NCBI GenBank assembly: GCA_040388535.1
Contig: JAZKBR010000001.1
Location: 420,821 to 484,820, forward strand
DNA: 64,000 nt
Source of the DNA: Gemmatimonadota bacterium
GTDB taxonomy: Bacteria; Gemmatimonadota; Gemmatimonadetes; Gemmatimonadales; GWC2-71-9
Direction: 5' to 3'
Shown: positions 61,301 through 64,000 of the stretch, one piece after another
Layout: each line of letters starts with the position of its first letter
How positions within the stretch are numbered: the first letter of the stretch is position 1
Notes under the pieces: model-generated
The model's database searches: none
The model's input: only the letters and a program-made list of their open reading frames with translations
Told to the model about the DNA's origin: nothing
Position numbers and translations under genes: made by a program

Positions 61301-62581
61301 GGCTTCGCTATTCAACGCGGCCACGAGCTCCGCCCCCGAGTCATGGAAGTCTCGGTAGGACTGGTAGTCGAAGATGTAGACCGGGCTACTCGAGAATCGC
61401 GCATCCTCCTGCAATTTGGGGAGAAGGTCCGCGAAATAGACTTGCCCCGGCAGAGAGGCAGAGAGTCGCAACATTGGATCGATCGAGCAGGTCGAAAGGA
61501 ACGGCCAGATCAGCCCGCACCGGATTCCCTGTGCGAGATAATAGGAACGCCAATCAGCGATGTTAGGTGACCACCCGTGGACGAGTACAACACCAATCTG
61601 GCTTCCGGCGCCCGAGCCACCTGGGCGTGTCAGCCGAAGCCTCCCGGAGCTGCATGGGGCGAAGAAATCAGACGGAACGCCCGACGGTGGGATCGGGCAG
61701 TTCTCCACCAAGCGGGAGAGAGCGGTTGGTGCCCGGAAGCCCGTGGAAGCTGGTGTTCCAAGGGGTGCAGCCTCCGGCGCATCGACGGCTTCAACCTCGA
61801 GCACCGCGTCTAGAGTGTCGAGACCAAAACCGGTTTTGAAATCCAGGAATCCGCCCGACGGGATCGTCAATGTGACCCGTCCCCCCGCGGCCGGGAGGAC
61901 TGCGGCCCAGAAGTATCCAGAAACCCCCTTAAACTTCGCCCGGACGTAGTTGGTTGAGCCCGGCACTTGTGCGGCGCTGACCGGAAAGGAGATGACAACG
62001 CTTCCACCCTGTTGAAATGAGCCTCCATTCCCGTTCACCGGGAGCACCATTCTGATCGCACCGTTGGACTGGACCGGATAGGTGGGATCTACTGGGACGG
62101 TGTCATTCACCTGAACGGGCAACGCTCCCGAGACCGCGCCAGGGGAGAATGACACCGTTGTCCCGACTACAGTGGTCGCAACAGTCCCTCCCTGCGGGCC
62201 AATCGTTCCCGAGGACGACAAACCAACAGTGATCGTCGCCACCCCCGAGATGGTTTCGGACGTCGCAGTAACGCGAACCGGCCCCCCTGCCGAGATTGCG
62301 GTAAGGAGGCCGGTTCCGGAGACCGACGCGACGGCTGGGTTGTCCCCGGACCAGGCCACCGAGCGCCCCGTGAGGGCATTCCCCGCCGCGTCGCGCACGG
62401 TGGCCGTGAGCTGAAGCGTCGCACCAACCAGAAGCGATCCAGCATCCGGGGTGATGCTGACAGTGGCTACGGGCGACGGAGGCGGCGGAGGCGGGGGGGT
62501 GATGGGGTTGCCCCCTCCACCACAGCCGAGACCGAGGAGCAAGGCAAGACTCGGTACTAAAAAGCATGGGGCTCGGAGCAT
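58340..62581 (-). CDS. Giant lipoprotein: Ig-like, ZU5-like, alpha/beta-hydrolase and RCC1-propeller domains
   Basis: 1413 residues. Signal with Cys20 in LLLGLGCGGG (a non-canonical lipobox). Order: Big_2-like Ig domain (35-118), ZU5-like block (125-245, GPQGGTVATTVVGTTVSFSP), alpha/beta-hydrolase (about 320-640) with oxyanion HG at 335-336 and nucleophile Ser442 in GHSMGG, an Ig-like domain, two BACON-like blocks, an FnIII-like domain (FSWSAVTGATRYWLNVATTP), and seven RCC1-type repeats from about 1060 (HTCGLT...YCWG...LGDGT). Blade 5 has lost the first Cys (STWGLT). The lipase-type motifs are clearer than in its paralogue. An exported lipase or esterase anchored in the outer membrane is likely; ligand of the propeller unknown. 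Confidence 0.82.
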   Translation of the reverse strand: MLRAPCFLVPSLALLLGLGCGGGGNPITPPPPPPPSPVATVSITPDAGSLLVGATLQLTATVRDAAGNALTGRSVAWSGDNPAVASVSGTGLLTAISAGGPVRVTATSETISGVATITVGLSSSGTIGPQGGTVATTVVGTTVSFSPGAVSGALPVQVNDTVPVDPTYPVQSNGAIRMVLPVNGNGGSFQQGGSVVISFPVSAAQVPGSTNYVRAKFKGVSGYFWAAVLPAAGGRVTLTIPSGGFLDFKTGFGLDTLDAVLEVEAVDAPEAAPLGTPASTGFRAPTALSRLVENCPIPPSGVPSDFFAPCSSGRLRLTRPGGSGAGSQIGVVLVHGWSPNIADWRSYYLAQGIRCGLIWPFLSTCSIDPMLRLSASLPGQVYFADLLPKLQEDARFSSSPVYIFDYQSYRDFHDSGAELVAALNSEARRSGGVKQFVLVGHSMGGLVSREAAIDIELQPLGNAQTILGIISLGTPHLGTPLSGLWDANGLAGVAGGGAIGILGTFKPAIRSAGAQSLTSRLDRGERTPLYAFGGRFSGFPSLEYLLTSGTLCLVSSAACASDGVVPTYSSRPQEFGALGAVLHDELTGFDHTDLKTGKSQLYGLLASGLQQLIERAGAVSLAFVQQPTSTPSLQSISPSVTVELRDGTGQRLLSSTHQVTIALLGNSNGANLSGSKTAAAVDGRATFSGLSIDLVGTGYMLRATAVGLSATSSTFIITTPIPGTIVATPSSSSFSAVTGAALPAAQLLSITTGGGSLTGLSVGTVTYTGTPGWLATPTLSSSTTPSTLTLRPNTTSLAAGTYSATVPLSAVGAASTTVSVTYTVSATPLPGTPTLIAPTNGATGVSTSTAFSWSAVTGATRYWLNVATTPGTLPADVNVHVCAGCVISDTTLTTGHTLPAPFPRGTPSTTLNPGTQYYWTVQALTPTIPGLYAGGPYSVVGSFTTAVAAGPSITVDSTIVQYAHTQGNSPPTARVISISNGGTGLLNGLSIGSVTYAPGQPTGWFNPALTGTTAPTLLFLTVNPSSLPVGNYSATVQLSSTAPGLTGGPRTITVGLVVSAAPVTFVSLTAGSRHTCGLTASGAAYCWGVGNPLGGLGDGTATDRTTPVLVSGGLTFISLTGGGYHTCGLTSVGAAYCWGDDRWGQLGDGKPADRQFTPVPVSGGLAFAQLSGGSGHTCGVTTVGTGYCWGSSGALGGSVLGDGTTQERHTPTPVAGGLVFATIEARVFHSCGRTSVGAVYCWGWNNNGQLGDGTTTPRIAPVLTIGGVAFAKVQLDQYSTWGLTQAGATYCWGAYCIYPGNGVVTTPSSVAGAPALTSLAAGWNFVCGLAATGTAYCSGENGVGQLGDGTTISRGTFAPVAGGLVFTRLTGGEGHTCGITVGGVAYCWGYNSDGQLGDGTNISRSLPTRVSTP

Positions 62582-63053
62582 GGGGCGCCCGCTTAGGATT
62601 GGGGGGTAGAAACGTCCTAGGTTAGCCCTGCTGCGTCATTCGGCCGTCAAAGGGTACAGCGAAGTGCCGGAGTCAGACAGGTGGAGTGAAGTACTGGGAG
62701 GTAGCCAGCCGACGTGAGGCCCAATTCTGACCTGGGCTCACTCGAGCAGTTCCCGCTCACTTCGGACGCACCTACAGCGGATCGTTCAACAAAGGCGGCG
62801 ATGGTGCCGAGGAGTGGTGCCAGTCCCCACGGGGTAGCACAAGCGCCCGAGTTCCCTGACCCTCCCAATTGGCTGAGTGCGTCGGTAGTTGACGCTCAAC
62901 AGCACTCGTGGCTTCGCCTCCACGGCAAGAGGCGACTCGTCCACAGCGAGCGGAGAAGCGATTGCCTCCGTCGAAGCGAGCCACGCGAAGGTGCAGGGCA
63001 CGATAGGGGCCAGTCACTCCGGTTGGCCGCGGTTACAAGGCGCGTGGGTAACC
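62582..63053. other. Intergenic region with paralogous leader copy
   Basis: Upstream of the second giant gene. Carries the same blocks as 57839-58339: GTCATTC-GCCGTCAAA (62636-62650), GTGGTGCCAGTCCCCACGGG (from 62814) and AACAGCACTCGTGGC (62897-62911). No gene seen. Confidence 0.5.
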
Positions 63054-63353
63054 ATGAATCGGGCGCGGCAGGAACGGGCCGAGCAAATCACCCGAGAAGC
63101 CGAGAACATGAGGCTCAATCCGCACGCCTTTACGGCGGCACGTGATGTCGCTGAGACCGTACAGGTCACGCAAGCAACTCTCAACGAGCTGAGAGCGCGC
63201 GTGAACCGCCCCTACGAGGACTTGATGACCCAGATCGGATTGCTTGGGAGCGTCCTCTCACAATTGAGTGACGGGATCGCAGCGTTACAGGCTGCTCCCG
63301 CCCGAACTACCCGAGTGAAGACGGCGGCTCCTCCACGCAAACCGAAACCCTAG
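63054..63353 (+). CDS. Small coiled-coil protein
   Basis: 99 residues: MNRARQERAEQITREAENMR, FTAARDVAETVQVTQATLNE, PYEDLMTQIGLLGSVLSQLS and a basic tail (RVKTAAPPRKPKP). Mostly alpha-helical with heptad-like repeats. The start at 63054 lacks a strong ribosome-binding site, and an in-frame extension to 62889 runs through the duplicated leader sequence. No family recognised. Followed by the truncated gene at 63438 on the same strand. Confidence 0.5.
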   Translation: MNRARQERAEQITREAENMRLNPHAFTAARDVAETVQVTQATLNELRARVNRPYEDLMTQIGLLGSVLSQLSDGIAALQAAPARTTRVKTAAPPRKPKP

Positions 63354-63437
63354 AGTGGAACGCGGAATGGGCGTATCTGCTGCATGGCGAGGAATCCCCG
63401 TCGGCCCGACAGCCCGTGGTGAACTGGCGGCCTATAC

Positions 63438-64000
63438 ATGACCGGCATTCCTCCGCAGCCTCCTGCCCCCCCCACTATTCTCGATGGCGCTGTCCGCTTT
63501 TCCGATCAAGGCTTGACACTTGTCGATGAGCTCACAAGGAAAAGTCCAGACAGCCATCGCGCGATCGGTATGTATGCCGAGGGCGTCCGTGCTCTCCAGC
63601 GAGACGACGGTCCGGAATCCGTCCACGTCGCCGCATATGAGTTTCGCGAGCTGATGAGCATACTTCCCGCGATCTTGAACGTTCCTCGGGCCAGTCATGA
63701 ACAATTGAACGGGCAAGCAAACGCGCTCGGGGAAGCTTGGCGCCATGCTCGCACCAACAGCGTGTGCTACCGCACCGGGGACTGGACAGGAAGCATCGAC
63801 CCAGCCCTGTTGGCCTTCTTGGTTCGATGTGGCGCATTCTTTCTCTGGATGGAGCAAAACGTCCCGACGAGGCGCGCTGAGACAGCTCAGATGCTCACCC
63901 GCCTTAATCCTCCCGGGAGCCCGATGCCACCATCCGTAATGGATGTGCGGACCAGCAAATGGGCGGAGATGCTACGGTTTTTTAATGGGGTTACGCACCA
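63438..64000 (+). CDS. Hypothetical protein, truncated by the window edge
   Basis: ATG at 63438 opens a frame without stop to the window end, at least 187 residues: MTGIPPQPPAPPTILDGAVR, HRAIGMYAEGVRALQRDDGP, VHVAAYEFRELMSILPAILN and LLAFLVRCGAFFLWMEQNVP. Mostly helical after a proline-rich start. No family recognised. Codon usage is consistent with neighbours. It is 84 bp after the coiled-coil gene, perhaps in one operon. Confidence 0.6.
   Translation, partial: MTGIPPQPPAPPTILDGAVRFSDQGLTLVDELTRKSPDSHRAIGMYAEGVRALQRDDGPESVHVAAYEFRELMSILPAILNVPRASHEQLNGQANALGEAWRHARTNSVCYRTGDWTGSIDPALLAFLVRCGAFFLWMEQNVPTRRAETAQMLTRLNPPGSPMPPSVMDVRTSKWAEMLRFFNGVTH

Noticed and set aside
57839-63000. Integron cassette array (GCCCAAC/GTTGGGC core-like ends in the duplicated leader blocks)
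   Set aside because: The core-like heptamers are present, but no matching second core in the correct orientation was found, genes are far longer than typical cassettes, and no integrase is seen. A plain gene-plus-leader duplication explains the pattern.
44375-64000. Phage or conjugative element
   Set aside because: No integrase, structural, replication or transfer genes were found in the visible part; only an island boundary can be suggested, and I saw no direct repeat of the tRNA 3' end.

Overview
The window is high-GC bacterial chromosome from a diderm: it encodes a Kdo transferase for lipopolysaccharide, an Mla-type lipid transport set, predicted outer-membrane barrels and several lipoproteins. 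Two PadR-regulator/ADOP-type permease pairs, a short RpoD-like sigma factor, a PepX-type secreted peptidase and unlinked F1 genes fit Gemmatimonadota (or Acidobacteriota) best. This is inferred from gene content; there is no rRNA in the window.

Layout. 0-5 kb: kdtA (-), a REP-associated tyrosine transposase (+) flanked by its palindromes, and an ADOP permease with its PadR regulator (-). 5-11 kb: two secreted barrel-like proteins downstream of an F1-ATPase operon atpA-atpG-atpD-atpC (-), which has no delta or F0 genes and carries a REP pair between atpG and atpD. 11-17 kb: an AraC-type regulator, a Nudix hydrolase, mlaE-mlaF-mlaD, a fasciclin protein and a sigma-70 factor, all leftward. 17.1-17.9 kb: six tRNA genes (+). 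18-24 kb: a LytTR regulator, small proteins, two divergent ArsR/SRPBCC modules with palindromic operator candidates, and trmL. 24-29.5 kb: a GIY-YIG protein, a large unknown secreted protein and a PepX-like peptidase, separated by dense repeat clusters. 29.9-34.8 kb: a trehalose operon of a membrane-anchored OtsA, OtsB and a GH15 enzyme, with 4-bp overlaps. 34.7-44.2 kb: small membrane and secreted proteins and a second PadR/ADOP pair.

At 44.4 kb the landscape changes at tRNA-Arg(CCG). To the left, three families of short intergenic repeats are frequent: a RAYT/REP palindrome, a second palindrome with core CCCTGAGCG/AGCGAGGG, and heptamer runs. I found none of them to the right. The right part begins with a type I restriction-modification operon (hsdM-hsdS-hsdR). 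It continues with a zinc-ribbon protein, a membrane protein and two very large paralogous lipoproteins, each joining an alpha/beta-hydrolase to a seven-repeat RCC1-type propeller. It ends in a gene cut by the window edge. This looks like an island inserted next to the tRNA.

The most unusual items are the hydrolase-propeller lipoprotein pair and its duplicated upstream region, the sensor-anchored trehalose synthase operon, intergenic repeats that supply stop codons to several genes, and the REP pair inside the ATP synthase operon.
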